A DNA stretch of 64,000 nucleotides, from the NCBI RefSeq assembly GCF_000283155.1, contig NW_004454209.1, forward strand, positions 15,745,738 to 15,809,737. Reading direction: 5' to 3'. Position 1 is the stretch's first letter. Each line of letters starts with the position of its first letter. Below the pieces are notes generated by a model. It was given only the letters and a program-made list of their open reading frames with translations. It had not been told where the DNA came from and did not search any database. The DNA comes from Ceratotherium simum simum. Lineage: Eukaryota; Chordata; Mammalia; Perissodactyla; Rhinocerotidae. Of this stretch, positions 23,019 through 35,190 are shown piece by piece. A program made the position numbers and the translations under genes.

Positions 23019-24815
23019 TACTGAATCCCCATATCTTAGTTTCCACTGAACTCTATTATCCATTCTCATTTTTTAAAAAACAGACAAAAACACACACAGT
23101 GAGGTGTACTGTGTGTTTGGAGTCTAGACTGTAGACCTTGCTTTCAAGGTAAACCTATTCCAGACCTGTGAAGACACGTGGTCCATCCCCCTGAAAACAC
23201 CACCGTTCTCTAGAACTTCACACCCCTTTAATTCTCAAAAGGATGTTGGTGTCTACTGTTCTCTGAGAGCAAAAAAGGGCAAGATCCAACACTCTTGCTA
23301 AAGTAATCGAGAGTAGCCTGCCTTGTTATAGAATCCCTTTTCCCTCTGTCCCTGAGGAAATGTGAGATTTTGGCATCTGCCCGGGATCCATCATGAGTAT
23401 GTGGCAGAACATCGGGATCCTGGAGATTGGAAGGCAAGTTCTGCTTCCCGGAGCATTATTACAGGGACTAGACCCCAGCACTACCATGCATGCTTACACA
23501 TTTGAGATAGGCATCCTTTCTCCAGTTATAAGATAAATGTTCAATTCTGCAAGGGTAGGAGTCTTTAGATTTGCACAATGATACATAGCTTTAAGTTAGT
23601 GGAAAATAATTTTGGAAAGCAAATCTTAGTTTCCATGTCATAAAAATATTTCTCTCTAGTATTTTGTCCTGACAGCTCAAACAAATATAATATGAGAATA
23701 CTACCTGTGGCTTATTTTTTTTTTTTTTGGTTTCTAATGCTGAATTTATAATCTTTTCTAACTTTGTGTGACCACACATATTTAAGATTCCTGTATCAAT
23801 TTGATTCACTGCCACATTTCCTTCTGTGTAGAAAAGGAAGTTACAGACCTCAAATGGTTTTTACATTGTCTGTGTGATAAGTGCACTATACATATGGAAT
23901 ATCAGATGCCTCATTTCAAGGCTGCTCTCGACATTGCTGCTGTTAATGATTCTTCCATTTGGGAATATTTCCATTCTGTACCAAAAACCTATCTTGAGCA
24001 GTGAGGGAAAGTGGTGAAAATGGGCACTACGCAGATGCCAGCAAGTTTCCCAGTTGGTTATGATCACCACATCCTTCCAAAAGGGATGACTGGGGGTTGG
24101 TGGGGGGAGGGGGGAGAAATAAAAACAAATTTTGGCAGACCCAAGCTTAGAAGAAAAACAATACTTTCACCGAATTTAGCCTCTGCTCTCTGTCATAGAA
24201 AATTATAATAAGTACAAGAGAATTGCACTCAATTTTGGTCAAGTATTATTCTTGGAATACTCATCAGTCAGAATTGGCCTCATTAGGAGGGCACTTTTTG
24301 AACAGCTATGTAGTGGTTCACAAAGCATGCAGACTCCTGAGAGGGTGTGATTCGAAGTTTAACAAGCTTATTTCACATTCGATATCACTTACATTTCAAA
24401 GCAGGACTCAAACCAGAGCTTATACTGAATTTTTAAATGATAAGAAGTGGAGCAAAACACATTTACATGTAAACATGCAATAGTGTTATCAGAATTACAA
24501 CAGCCCGTTAATTACCAATGTAGACCTACCGATTGACGCTGCAGCTCTGGCTCTGGGCTTCTTTATTTTTCCCTTCTTATAAGTCAACATTTTCCATTGA
24601 ACCTACAAATACCTTGAATTCATATACCAGTCTACATTGAAGCACATGTTTTTATTTTGCTTCCCTATTTATAATCTTTATTTTGAAAACAATGATTGTG
24701 GTTTGGATTTACTATGGGGCTGAATTTTACACATGTAAAGGCTCATGTTTTTTTTTTTCTGGAAGCTCTTAAATCATTTTTAGCTATATTATCTGATTTG
24801 CCATCATCCCATCAG
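23019..24815. other. No gene seen
   Basis: Unassigned. A poly(T) run sits at 23717-23729. Small frames (60-86 codons) have no recognised domains. Confidence 0.4.
24085..24115 (+). other. G-run cluster (possible G-quadruplex)
   Basis: 'ctgggggttggtggggggag' continues into another G6 run, giving closely spaced guanine runs on the plus strand. The G6 runs could each supply tracts for a quadruplex. Confidence 0.5.
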
Positions 24816-24910
24816 TATAAAGTAGGGAGTACAGCACACATTTCCAAACACGTTTAATAGGTGAGGAAAATGAAGGTAGAAGATTAAGTAGCTTGCCCAA
24901 GCCAATAGCA
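24815..24910 (-). mobile_element. MIR SINE fragment
   Basis: 'ataggtgaggaaaatgaagg' followed by 'gattaagtagcttgcccaag' is the reversed MIR core. Short and diverged. Confidence 0.55.
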
Positions 24911-26704
24911 ACATTTTAGGGGTATTTGATTGACTTAAAACTAAGCTAAGGAGTGGATCCAGAAAGGCATAGAGGAAAATCTTACCTACTTTTTACCCAG
25001 AGCAGAAAGACTGAGCAAATTAAACCTTTGACACATCCTGTGTCTTGATACTAATGCCAATTCACAAATCTGGTAAGCAGAGCAGAGAAGCCAAAAGCTC
25101 AGAGAATATGGAATCTATTTACCTGGAAGAGATGCTCTGGGGAGGACTCTGGAGCCCTCACATAAGGGCAAAGGTATTTCCAGCTGGTTTGGGCTTCTCC
25201 CCAAAGACATTGTTGCCCTTTATTTCTAGAAGGTAAACAAAGAAACGCTGACACTAGCTGCTGCTGAAACTGGTTATGTCTTCAAAACTGGTGCTGTTCG
25301 TAACTCTAGCACCGAGGTGCTTTTTTTGATGACTACTTACAGGAAAAAGGTTGACTTCGTTGAAACCACTTGATCTTTTGTCCAGATCTGAGGAGTGTAT
25401 GTAAGCTTACTTAAAGCTTTTTGGGTCTCTCTGAGGCAGCAAAGAGAACATCAGGGAAGCTTCATTGCTTTACTGGTGCTGTCTTCCAAGTCAGACTTTG
25501 TCACAGGATTCTAGCATTTCTGGCCTAACACAGGAAGTGCCCAGGTGTGTGTAACTCAGTACTAAAATTAAAATCTATGAATGTTTTTAGACTTCACATG
25601 TTCAGGTTCAACTTTATTTTGGCAACTAGGTTTCAGGCAGGTTCTTATTTCTTGTGAACCAGGTCATCCAGCGCCTATTTTTCATCAAAGAATCTCAGTT
25701 GACTTTGATTTTTGATTCTCAGGCACCCAGCTCACTGAACCACCCACCCTGCCTTAATGCCCTGCTGTTTTATTCCATATAAGGCCTTGAAACATACTTA
25801 CCTTACTCAGTGACAATCCCTCTGGGATGGGGAGCTGCCAGCACATTAGAAACGTGATCTAAAGTCACTCTGCTCAAGGTTGGTCATATCCACGTTAGAA
25901 GATATCAGGTATAAAATGAGAAAAAAAAAATTATCTCCTGGCACTTATCAGACCATCTTCTTATAAGACTTTTTCTTTAGTTTTTTAGTTCATTTCTTGG
26001 TTTTTCTGGAAAAAATGCTGCAGTTATGTTGCTCATGCAGCCAAAAATCTGCACTTAATTGGGCACATAAAAAAATAGCAGACAGGAAGTCTATTTCCTC
26101 ACAGAGAGATATTGTGGTTTATGGACTCTGCTTTCGTACTGCAAAGCCAGTGCATTATTTTATTTTTTAATACACTCCCGGTAAGATGTCCCTGGCAACC
26201 AAAAAGCTGTTTAAGTGCACACCAGAATCAGTATCAGCCCAGGTAGAGGTACTTGATTGCAAAATATTAGTTTAATCTGGGTTTGATTTTGAATCAATCT
26301 TAAATTCTTGAATTTTTGTAGATGCTAGAGAAATAGAGAATTTAATATTTTTGTATGCACTGAAAAAGTGATACATGTTCACGGGAGAGACCGGCCACAT
26401 CCCACAAGTAGGGCTGCATTGACTTTCCATGGGTTCTGGGAAAACATTTAAGTTGCCTGTATAACTTCCCCCACACACACCCTCAATTTACTCCCTGTGG
26501 GAGCCAGAGAGTTTCCTGAGGACTATCCAGTTACAAAGGGGAAGGAAGCCTTTATCAAAAGATTGAAGATGCTTACTTTTCCAGTTGTGTTTCCATCTCT
26601 TTATCTCTATCCTATACGTTCTTCCTTTTTTCATTTATACTTCCCTTATTTGAGTCATAATAATTAAATTCCCAAGAATACAAACTCACAGTTTTAGAAT
26701 CCAG
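24911..26704. other. No gene seen
   Basis: Unassigned A+T-rich DNA. Short homopolymer runs (25920-25930) only. Confidence 0.4.
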
Positions 26705-26832
26705 CTTCCCATTTACAGATGAGGAAAGTGAAACAAAAAGTAGTTCCATAATTTTTTTCCCCAAGGACACGGAACTCCAGTAGCAGAGACAGGACTAAAA
26801 CCCGATTCTTCCCGGACACCACACTGTCTTTC
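26705..26832 (-). mobile_element. MIR SINE fragment
   Basis: 'cccatttacagatgaggaaa', then 'ggaactccagtagcagagac' and 'aggactaaaacccgattctt' give the reversed MIR order. Confidence 0.7.
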
Positions 26833-27734
26833 TGTGTGAGTGGAAAAACAAAAATGAAACTACTGTTCTCTTGTCACTTCGTTGAGCTGTAAGACTGGGT
26901 ACATTTGGTTCTAGGCCCTTTCTATCCGCTTGTCTTGGGCACAATGCCTCATAATTTGGAAAAATTATATAAGCCCCAAATTTTTCCTTGGGCATGTGAG
27001 AAACTGCCGTTTGTTTTTAGCAACCTAGTGTCATAAAGTTAGTGTAGGCCTAATCCCACTTAAAAGTTAAATGAGAGCTTTTGTATAATTGCTTTGCCTT
27101 TTAATTCAGACTAAGCCAGAGGTAAAGCCTTTCTCTAATACCCTGGGGTTTTATAGAAACTAAAACCCATCCGGTTTGTACAAGTATCACTAGCCTCAAA
27201 CTGGAATTCTCTAATGCTCATGGTCAACTCAATCCAGGGAGGGGATTTACGTCACACTAGTGTTTTTGTGTAGCTCTTTGTCTGGGACTAATTTTGACAC
27301 TTTTCCTTCCAGAGAAGATAAAGCTTAGGGTCTTTCTCCAGTAGCTGCCCAATCCAGACTCTGGCCTGGGAACTTGATCAAGGGAATCAGAGAGCTTAGA
27401 TTCAGTCTCAGTTTCTCAAACTTGTCTCTGATTCTTTGGCTCAGTCTTCAAAGGAATAAACCAACAGGAAACAAACTATCACATATGGTCATGGCTGGCT
27501 GTATTTTGATTTGGGAAACAATTCCTACTCTTTGGTTCTTGTATGGGGGAATCATGTGTAGGGCTGAATATTTCCACCAGCTGATCTGGGGATTTGGGGA
27601 TTTGAGGGTGGGGAGGGGGTACTCTCTTATTTCTGCAGGAATGACTGTTTTGGATTTTCTTGGTGCTGGCTTGGTTCCAACTACCTCATACAGAAAGGGA
27701 AAAATAATGATAATTATTATCATTTATTATCAAG
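26833..27734. other. No gene seen
   Basis: The 152-codon plus-strand frame (27374-27832) crosses into a reversed MIR and has no recognisable domain. It is treated as chance. Confidence 0.4.
27588..27619 (+). other. G-quadruplex motif
   Basis: Five guanine runs of 4, 4, 3, 4 and 5 with loops of 4, 6, 1 and 1 bases. This satisfies the usual G3+N1-7 rule with one run to spare. Confidence 0.75.
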
Positions 27735-27845
27735 TTCCTACTAAGCATCAGGCTGGTTCCAGAGTCTTCATCTATATTACCTTATCTTCCAAATCACTGT
27801 ATAAGGTAGGTTTTATTATCCTTATTTTATAGTTGAAGAGGACAA
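27735..27845 (-). mobile_element. MIR SINE fragment
   Basis: 'cctactaagcatcaggctgg', 'cactgtataaggtaggtttt' and 'ttattatccttattttatag' are the reversed MIR 3' part. It lies 60 bp from an opposite-strand MIR. Confidence 0.65.
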
Positions 27846-27902
27846 AATCAAGTTCTTTCCATCACTCTCAGGATAAAGTCCAAATCTCTTAACAGGAAGA
27901 GG

Positions 27903-28165
27903 CAGGAAAGTGTAGTGGTTAAGGGTACAAACTGAACAGCTAGGTTGCCTGCCTTTAAACCTCAGATCTGCCACTTACTAGTTGTACAAACTTAGGCAAG
28001 TTCATTAAGTTTTCTCTGCCTCAGTTTCTGCATCTAAAATGCAGACACAACTTTATGTGGTTGTTAGAGAGTGAAACATTTAGTAAATTTAATGTGCTTA
28101 GAGCAATGCCTGGCACATAGTTCTAAATGTTAGCTAATACTGTTATTAGTATCAGTATCATCATC
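27903..28165 (+). mobile_element. MIR SINE, nearly full length
   Basis: The best MIR in the window: 'aaagtgtagtggttaagggt' (tRNA-like head), 'cagatctgccacttactagt', 'aacttaggcaagttcattaa', 'ctgcctcagtttctgcatct', and 'agcaatgcctggcacatagt' at the 3' side. Confidence 0.9.
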
Positions 28166-29364
28166 ATTATTATTATTTTTAGCAACAGAATGTTGAATGA
28201 GACTTTTATTATCTCAGATTTTAGCTAAAGCCTCAAAGTTGGGAACACTAGACGATAAGGATCCGCACATTCTAAAGAGGAGCTGCTAGATACATTTCTG
28301 CAGCACTTATTGAATTGTAGCTGAGTGGTCCTGATTCCATCACTCCCTACCACTTATACAGAGAAAAGTCTAAAAATTTGAAGTAGAGATTTCACAGGAC
28401 TAGTATATTTTCAGTCTAGTGGGTAGTGCTATGGTGTTTCCCCAAGACAAGTAATTGGCTCTAAACATTGTGAGGTCCCTGGAAGGAGACTGGGACCCCC
28501 TCCTCACCTGGAGGCTTGCTATGCTGGGGCATCTGTAGCCTGCTCTGGCATTGCCCCTGGAGCAGAGTGTGAAGAGAGGATTCTGGGAAGTCTAACAGCC
28601 TGCTGAACAGAGAGATTCATGCTTGCTTCTTCTCTAGTGGATTCTTAAGAAGCAGCCCTGGTTGGTAGGGTGAAGAAAGAAGACTAGAATGGCACAGCTT
28701 GCACTCCCACTATTTCACGTGGTGAGGACCTGTGAGCTTCCTATGGGTCAGGTGGATGCCTTGAAAGCCCGGTGGGCTTGGATCATCTTAGGATACCGGG
28801 CCCTAGGGGGAGGACTGTCACAGCGGCAGACTGGAGTTGTATGGCCAAGGTCAAGGAGAGGGTGGCAGGAAGTGGGCTGGAAAGCTCATTAGTCATGTGA
28901 ACTGTGGCTTGTGGAGTCTCCTGAAAAACCTACATGTCTGCCCCATGAGAAAGCAGCATCTGAATGCCCATGTCAGCTAGCCAGTCAGCACTAGTGTTCA
29001 CTCTGAAGGAACTACAACAGTAGGACCAGTGAGGTTAAAATATGCGCTTTTATCTGTATTTCTCTATGCTCCTCTTCCTCTTCCTTGACCCTGGGAAGGG
29101 AATAGATGAAGACAGAAAGAAAAGAACACGATGCCTCATCCAATGGAGATCCCCAAGACACAGCTCAGGCCACTTTGAGATTGAAACTTAATTTAGATTC
29201 AATAAGGTTTTTTTCTATCTAAAAGTGAATCCTAATTAGTGAAATTAGACTGTTCTTTAGCCATAAGTAACCTAAACGCTGGGGACTCTGCTTGAAATAT
29301 CATCAGGGAGCAGGGAAGGTATATCCAACAGAATGTGTTTGAATTTTTAATGTGAGTAATTAAT
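28166..29364. other. Unassigned, locally GC-richer
   Basis: 28480-28900 is somewhat richer in G+C than its surroundings and includes a 67-codon frame (28689-28892), but no domain is recognised. It could be a diverged retroviral or LTR piece or single-copy DNA. I could not decide. Confidence 0.35.
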
Positions 29365-29456
29365 ATTTTTAGTAACTTGCCCAAGACTACACAGCTTAAA
29401 TGGCAGAGTTTGAAAGCAAACCCATATCTGATTACCAATGCCATGGTATTTTCACT
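29365..29456 (-). mobile_element. MIR SINE fragment
   Basis: 'agtaacttgcccaagactac' then 'aatggcagagtttgaaagca' is the reversed MIR core. Confidence 0.65.
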
Positions 29457-29689
29457 ACGTGGAATTCCCCCTGAAATTTCATGGTGAAATCAACCAGAAG
29501 AATTCTGTTAAAATGTACAGCTCTTATAAAGGGCTTGCTAAATTTGCATAACATGTTCAAAATGCCTTATAGAAATAAACAGGAGCGACTAGAGAGTATT
29601 TTGGCAACTCCTTAACAGTGGAGGCGTGATACCTTAGGGAAGAATATCTAACCATATAGAAGAAGAGTATAAGGGCACCAGAACTAAGA

Positions 29690-29785
29690 AATCTATCTAT
29701 CTATATATTTTTTTCTTTCTTATACATACAAGAAATATATATATCATACATGTATATGTGTGTGTATGTATATATTCATATACAC
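29690..29785. repeat. TATC/TA/TG microsatellite
   Basis: Imperfect 'ctatctatctatata' followed by TATA and TGTG units. Low complexity only. Confidence 0.75.
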
Positions 29786-29814
29786 TTATAAAAGCTATAG
29801 AATAAAAAAGTGTA

Positions 29815-29940
29815 GGGACACAGAGGTCATTTAGTCAAACTTGTTCATTTTAAAGGTGAAGAAATTAGACCTAAAGAGGTGAAGCTGTTTCTTTGAAGTC
29901 TCAAGAGATTAAGTGGTGAAGTCTTTTCTTTAATCCATGT
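29815..29940 (-). mobile_element. MIR-like SINE fragment
   Basis: 'cattttaaaggtgaagaaat', 'gacctaaagaggtgaagctg' and 'gagattaagtggtgaagtct' resemble a strongly diverged reversed MIR. Confidence 0.45.
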
Positions 29941-30394
29941 CAGTTACTTCCCTGGTTTCTGCAGTTTAGGTGCTGGGTAGAGCCAGAGAAGGTGTGTTTC
30001 TGGGCAAGAAACCACAAAAGAACCACCTTCTAAAGTTCTGGGTGTGACCTCTGCACCCTCAGGTGGTTACATGGACAACCTCAAGAGAGGGCATCCTTTA
30101 TTTGGAGGCTTAGTGAAAGGAAACAGCCTTTGCCGAAGAGTTGGAACGAAAGAGTGATAATTCTTGGCCAGCTCAGGCTAAGAGTTGACACATGCTCATG
30201 GGCCTAACAACAGCTTGGATGACTGTGGCTCTACAACTGGGAGCTGGGGCTGTGGCTAGGATAAGTGGATCACCCATAGGCACTCTTTTGACAGATGAGT
30301 GGGCTGTGATTGAACACCCTTGTCAATGTGGAGCAGAAAAGTAGAAGAGAATCTCCACTACAAATGAATCTTTCTTTTGGGAATCTAAGTGACA
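29941..30394. other. No gene seen
   Basis: Unassigned sequence upstream of the MaLR remnant. It may be a continuation of that element too diverged to call. Confidence 0.4.
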
Positions 30395-31560
30395 CTGATG
30401 TCCTTATAAAGACCAGAACCCTTAGTTTTAAAATCTATAAGACCAGAGCCTTCGCTGTTATTACTCACACATGGAACTGAGCAGAAACGAATGGCCTGGA
30501 AGACATTCTTATAATTATAAAGGAACTGTATTGCCAAAGAAGCCATAAAACTGGCCTGCCAAAACCTATGACAAGTCAACCTGACTCCTGGATCTATAAA
30601 TTGACATCGGCAAGAAGCGGAGTGTGGAAATTGTGGTAGCCCCAAGAAAGTATACTCTCCAGTGTGTGCTTCAGATGTGGCCATGGAGACAATGGACAAA
30701 AGAAATCCTCCCAAAGACCTACAGCCACAGCTGCCAGACGGGCTGACCAAAGGACTCACATCACTCGTAGGGTAGGAGTTCATAGTTCCTTTCCAACAAA
30801 ACTTGATAATTCTGATAGATTGATGACAGTTGTGTGTTTCCCATTTTCTCTTTTCCAATGGGAGTTTTATTTCAGTCATCCTGTCCTTACTCCTTCACTT
30901 TATATTGAGTATTCAGGGACAGATTACTTGTCTGTTACTTATAGGCCACCATATTACAAAGAGCTACATTGGGACCATTGATGTAGAGGGCTGATCTCAC
31001 CCAGAGAATCCTCGACTTTGATCTAGATGCGGGAACTGGATGAGGCTTTGGGATTGGATTCCTCGGGAAGGAAATGAGGGTATTCTCTGTGGAGAATGAA
31101 TAATGCAAATATAGCCAAGGGAATGGAATGTGACCAAGACTATTGGCCGTCCCTCAAGACATGTCCTCTGCCCCCTTGTAGATAGGGTGGCTATGTGAAG
31201 TTCCAGCTAATGGGTTATGCACAGAGGTGAAGAACATAATTTCTTATCCATGTCTCCCTTAATGGAGGGAATGTGTTCTTCCGCCTTCCTCCCACCCATT
31301 GCTTGGAATGTGGATGTGGTGAGGAGCTACCCAGGACCTTACAGACTAAGAATACACCAGCAATGGTGGATCTATAAGATAGAGGACCTGAGTCCCTGGA
31401 CAATCTTGTGGAGACTTGGACTGCCTGCCTTTGGACAGTTACATGAGAAAAAATTTTCTATCTTCTCTATGGAACAGCTATTTTGGGCCTCTGTTACATA
31501 CAACCAAATCTTTACCCTTTCATTCATGCTGTGTTTAATATAACCTTTAATACATACTGT
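30395..31560 (+). mobile_element. MaLR (MLT1-type) internal region plus LTR, relic
   Basis: The order of text, 'ccccaagaaagtatactctc', 'gatgtggccatggagacaat', 'cttgataattctgatagatt', 'ccaatgggagttttatttca', then 'ggtggctatgtgaagttcca', 'gtggtgaggagctacccagg' and 'attttgggcctctgttacat', is what I know from the 3' internal region and LTR of an old MaLR element. The longest open frame in the window (164 codons, minus strand, 30385-30879) is antisense to it and has no domain. MaLRs lack a working pol, and no zinc knuckle is intact here. Confidence 0.6.
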
Positions 31561-31639
31561 TAGGGACTTTACAAACCAGACCTTTCATTCAATTCCTAAA
31601 CATTAAGAACAGTTTCCTATACATTTTGAACTAAACAAT

Positions 31640-31730
31640 ATAGAGCTAAAATGTAAACTTTATGAGATCAGAGACCTTGCCTGTCTTGTTCACCACTGTA
31701 TTCCTGGTACTTAGTACACATTCAATCTTT
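31640..31730 (+). mobile_element. LINE-2 3' end fragment
   Basis: 'atgtaaactttatgagatca', 'ttgcctgtcttgttcaccac' and 'tgtattcctggtacttagta' are the diverged L2 3' UTR. Confidence 0.7.
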
Positions 31731-31845
31731 CTTCCTTTGCTCCATTCTATTAACTGGACATTTAGTTAACCAACTCAGACATGCTTATGAAGTACCCAGT
31801 ATGTGTAAGATTCTGTGCTTAGAAATAATAATAAGAAGAAGAAGC

Positions 31846-32104
31846 ATTTATCAAACACTTACTGAGTACTAGGCATCACTCCAAGTGTTTTACACACACA
31901 GTATTTATGCATTTAATCCTCATCATAAACCAATGAAGCAAGTTCTATTATCATCCCCATTGTATAGATGAAGAAACTGAGGCACTAAGAAGGTAAGTGA
32001 CTTTCTAAGGTCACACAGGTAATAAAGGGAATATCTGGGACCACAACCCTGGCAGTTTGCCCTAGAGCCTCCCCTCCTGAGCACAGCACTCTGCTGCCTT
32101 TCCA
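31846..32104 (-). mobile_element. MIR SINE, nearly full length
   Basis: The whole reversed MIR is readable: 'aacacttactgagtactagg', 'gtatagatgaagaaactgag', 'ctttctaaggtcacacaggt' and the terminal 'cagcactctgctgcctttcc'. Confidence 0.9.
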
Positions 32105-33225
32105 AAGGGTATTAGGCATCATTCTTCCCATTAAACAGTTAATTGAACCTCAAAAGACCATCGTCTTTCCAATGCATGTTCTGGAAAATGAAAGTTCATA
32201 TTTGAAAATCACAAATCCCATTTTAGACAAAAAGTATTATCCATTTGGTTAAAATAGCAATTATTTTGTCAGATACTAACAGAGCTCCCCAAAAGACTAA
32301 CTTTAATGGAATGGAATTAACTTTCTAGTACACAAACTTATTTTCTAATTTTACAAACCAGACAATTTAATTTCCTGGTCATTAAAAAAAGGAAATTTTA
32401 GAGTCTTTACTAATTGTTTAATAATACTTTCGGCAAAAACAGAAGAGTACTTTTTCCTTTAATAACTGTTTATATAAACCAAGTAAAAGAATAATTGTCT
32501 TATCCAAAAATAATTGTCCAAATGATATAAAAAGGCATGTACAAAACTGTTGCTTTGCTTTTATAAATTAAAAATGACTTTTTAAAAAGATAAATAGAGT
32601 TATTCAAAGTACAATTCTCACATGAAAGACTAGCTGCTAAAATATACAACAGTTTATAAGCTAGATGGAATAAAAAGGAAGTAGGAGACGAAGTACTTAT
32701 AATCAGAATGCTTAAAATCAACTAGACAATTTCCATCATGTAAATGGTCCCACTATGGACTATTTCAAGCTACCAAGGTGCAGTCAATGACCATAGAGTC
32801 GGGAAGAGATGTGCACAGTCTGTGTTCTGCAGCTCGTATGGGCAAGCTCCAGCATACCACTGGCCCATAAATCAACCAACCACATTCCAGATACAAACAG
32901 GAGTGTCTGCTGTGCTAGATATTTTAACAGGGACTACAAGTAGGATGTACTCACGACTATAAGAGTGAGAATATCTTGCACAAGTTCAGAGAAGTATCTC
33001 TTGAGCAGAGGGATCTGGAAGAAAAATAAAGTAGTCTTTGCCCCTCAGAAATTTAGGAAGATAAGATGAGCATATGCAAAACATCGCAAGTGCCACTTGC
33101 AGAGAGTATTAATTAGCGGGGCTGATTGCACATGTTGCATTGTAGTCCAAAATGAATATGAAATACAAGCCCAGTCCTTCCTGCGTAGGAATGTCAACAT
33201 CTTTGGCCTTAAAAATAAAAAGTAT

Positions 33226-33327
33226 AGTTTTTATTTTTAGATTTTGTTACTTTATGTTTTAATTAGTCTACTTGTTAGTTTTTATTTTTAGCTTTCGTGA
33301 GTTTCTGTTTTAATTAGCCTACTTGTC
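33226..33327 (+). repeat. 51-bp tandem duplication
   Basis: Copy 1 (33226-33276) and copy 2 (33277-33327) share 'agtttttatttttag', 'ttttaattag' and 'ctacttgt' in register, with 7-8 differences over 51 positions and no indel. This indicates an old simple tandem duplication. Confidence 0.9.
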
Positions 33328-33478
33328 CTTGTATTGTCAGAACGTGTGTTACTATTTGTTTCATCTACCTTCTCCCACTCCAAAGGTGTCAAAACTGATT
33401 AGAAGAAACTTCTTGACCCTGGTTTAGAGAAACAAAATCTAGATCCATATGGACTGGGCTTGGGAGTTACCATGTGAG

Positions 33479-33799
33479 TTAATCCTGGCACATTACAGTT
33501 ATATGTCCTACCTTCAATGTGAGAACTGAGGTGGAGACTACTGAGAGACTCAGAAGGACAACAACTGCGATTAGCAAAATGTTTTTAGATATTGTTTTAA
33601 CTTTATATTTGGATTTACATACAGAAGTAAATGCAACTCTTAGTTTAGCAATGTAATTTTTTGTGTTCGACAAATGGGAAAAGAGTAATCTGTCATAGCT
33701 GTCCCCATCTACAAGGATCCTGAGGTTTCCCCAAGTCTCTTTTTGCTCCAGCTCTACGGGGTTTCCTTCCAGCTCTATAGAAAAGGGTGATGAGAACAA
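33479..33799 (-). other. Orphan open frame with membrane-like segment
   Basis: A 106-codon frame with an acidic/polar N-terminal half and a strongly hydrophobic stretch (about residues 73-93, NILLIAVVVLLSLSVVSTSV) flanked by Lys residues, like a transmembrane segment. I do not recognise the family. The frame may be chance, a retroviral relic or an exon piece. Nothing in the sequence, such as a flanking splice pair that I trust, decides this. Confidence 0.2.
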
Positions 33800-35094
33800 A
33801 AAAATAATAGCAGCAACAACAACTACCTCCTTTATTAAAACAAAACTCAGAATCTCTGCCCCTAATTTTTCTAACTTGTGTCAGAGCAGCTCATGGGCTT
33901 AATAACCATACTCTCTGAAACGATCTCCATGTTTTAATGGAAGGGAGTGTGCAGCTCTACTGGGCTCTGCTGGCCCTGGCAATAGTCCCATCGGATGTTT
34001 TGGAAATGCAATAGTACTTAAGTCAGAGACTCACAGAGGAAGAATGAAATCCAGGGAGAAAGAGTAGAAGCTGCTGGATCAGCTGCCTCTTTCCACTTGA
34101 GATTTTCTTTCCAAAGTTAACCCTGGAGATTCATAGATACAGTATCCCTTAAAGAGAGCTACCACCACCATCACCATCACATCACCCAACCAGCAGGGGC
34201 CTTCAACTCTTTGCACTGTCTTGATAGAGAAATGAACAAATTTCATTTCTTCTCGGCTCATTAGAGACAATATCAAACTTGTTCTAAAAGTACTTGCATA
34301 GTAACCTTTTGCCCGCCCCAACAGAAAATCTATTCGACAATTTAAAATTCATCAAAACGTGCGTTGACCAGTACAGATTGCTTATCAAAATGTATTGAAC
34401 ATCGGTGTCACTTTAGTTTGGCTGGAACATCTAATGGGGCCCTCAGGCTTTAGCTCCTTTCCTCAACTTGAATTTACCAACAGTTTGGATATAAGACAAC
34501 CTTACACAAACCAGGGGGGTGAGGCAGCTTCCGGTTATCCCTACCGCGTCTTGATTTGGTGAGCTCCTCCCTCCTGCCGATAGCAGCTCTTAGTCTTCCT
34601 CTTCTCCGCAATTAACTCCCAGCTGGTTGTCTCTGTGCTCATAATTCCCTGCACTTTTGCCTTCTATCTCCTCTGTGAGAGCTTCTGGCTCTCCAGATGC
34701 AGGAGAAATTTCTGGATCTTTCCCCAAAGATTTTTCTCCTGGGTTTTAGCCCACTCTTGTCTCATACTAGGGAATCTTTACATTGCTAACCCCTGCCAAC
34801 CACTTTACCTCCCTTATCTCCCACGAAGGGTTTTTTTTTTTTCTAGTCTTGAAACATTAGTAATTTATTTGTAGGAATAAGACTTTCGATATAAAAAATT
34901 TAGAAAGCATTTGTAAGAGAATCCAATAGCAGGTGCAGTGAGTTGCTAATTAAACTAAAGAACAATCCTGTTCAGTGCCTTTCTCTGTTGCCAGAGGTCT
35001 AAAGAAGTACATTCTGGAATCACAGCAGCTACATGGAAAAAGTTCGTGTTCTTTTTAGTGGGCCTCCATAATCACTATCCTACTTCAGCCACTC

Positions 35095-35190
35095 AGTGAT
35101 CCTATGAAGAAGGATAGGTACTCTACAGTTTTACAGATGAGAAAATGGAGGCACAAAGGGATTGAATGACTTCTGCAAGATTAGATGGGC
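35095..35190 (-). mobile_element. MIR SINE fragment
   Basis: 'gatcctatgaagaaggatag', 'acagatgagaaaatggaggc' and 'gattgaatgacttctgcaag' are the reversed MIR core. Confidence 0.7.

Larger units (their letters stand above)
32105..35094. other. Unassigned non-coding DNA
   Basis: About 3 kb with no named repeat. Two items inside are listed separately: a 51-bp tandem duplication and a 106-codon minus-strand frame. 34500-34620 is locally CpG-containing and has 'gcttccggt', which resembles an ETS-factor site, but no promoter or exon is supported. Confidence 0.4.

Noticed and set aside
27374..27832. 152-codon plus-strand frame
   Set aside because: No domain or signal that I trust, and it runs into a reversed MIR.
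30664..30720. Cys-x2-Cys-Gly-His stretch resembling a retroviral zinc knuckle
   Set aside because: Only two Cys and one His fall near the right spacing, the last Cys is missing, and the sense of the MaLR text does not require it.
30385..30879. Longest open frame (164 codons, minus strand)
   Set aside because: It lies antisense to a MaLR internal-region relic, has no recognisable domain, and its length is expected by chance in 64 kb.
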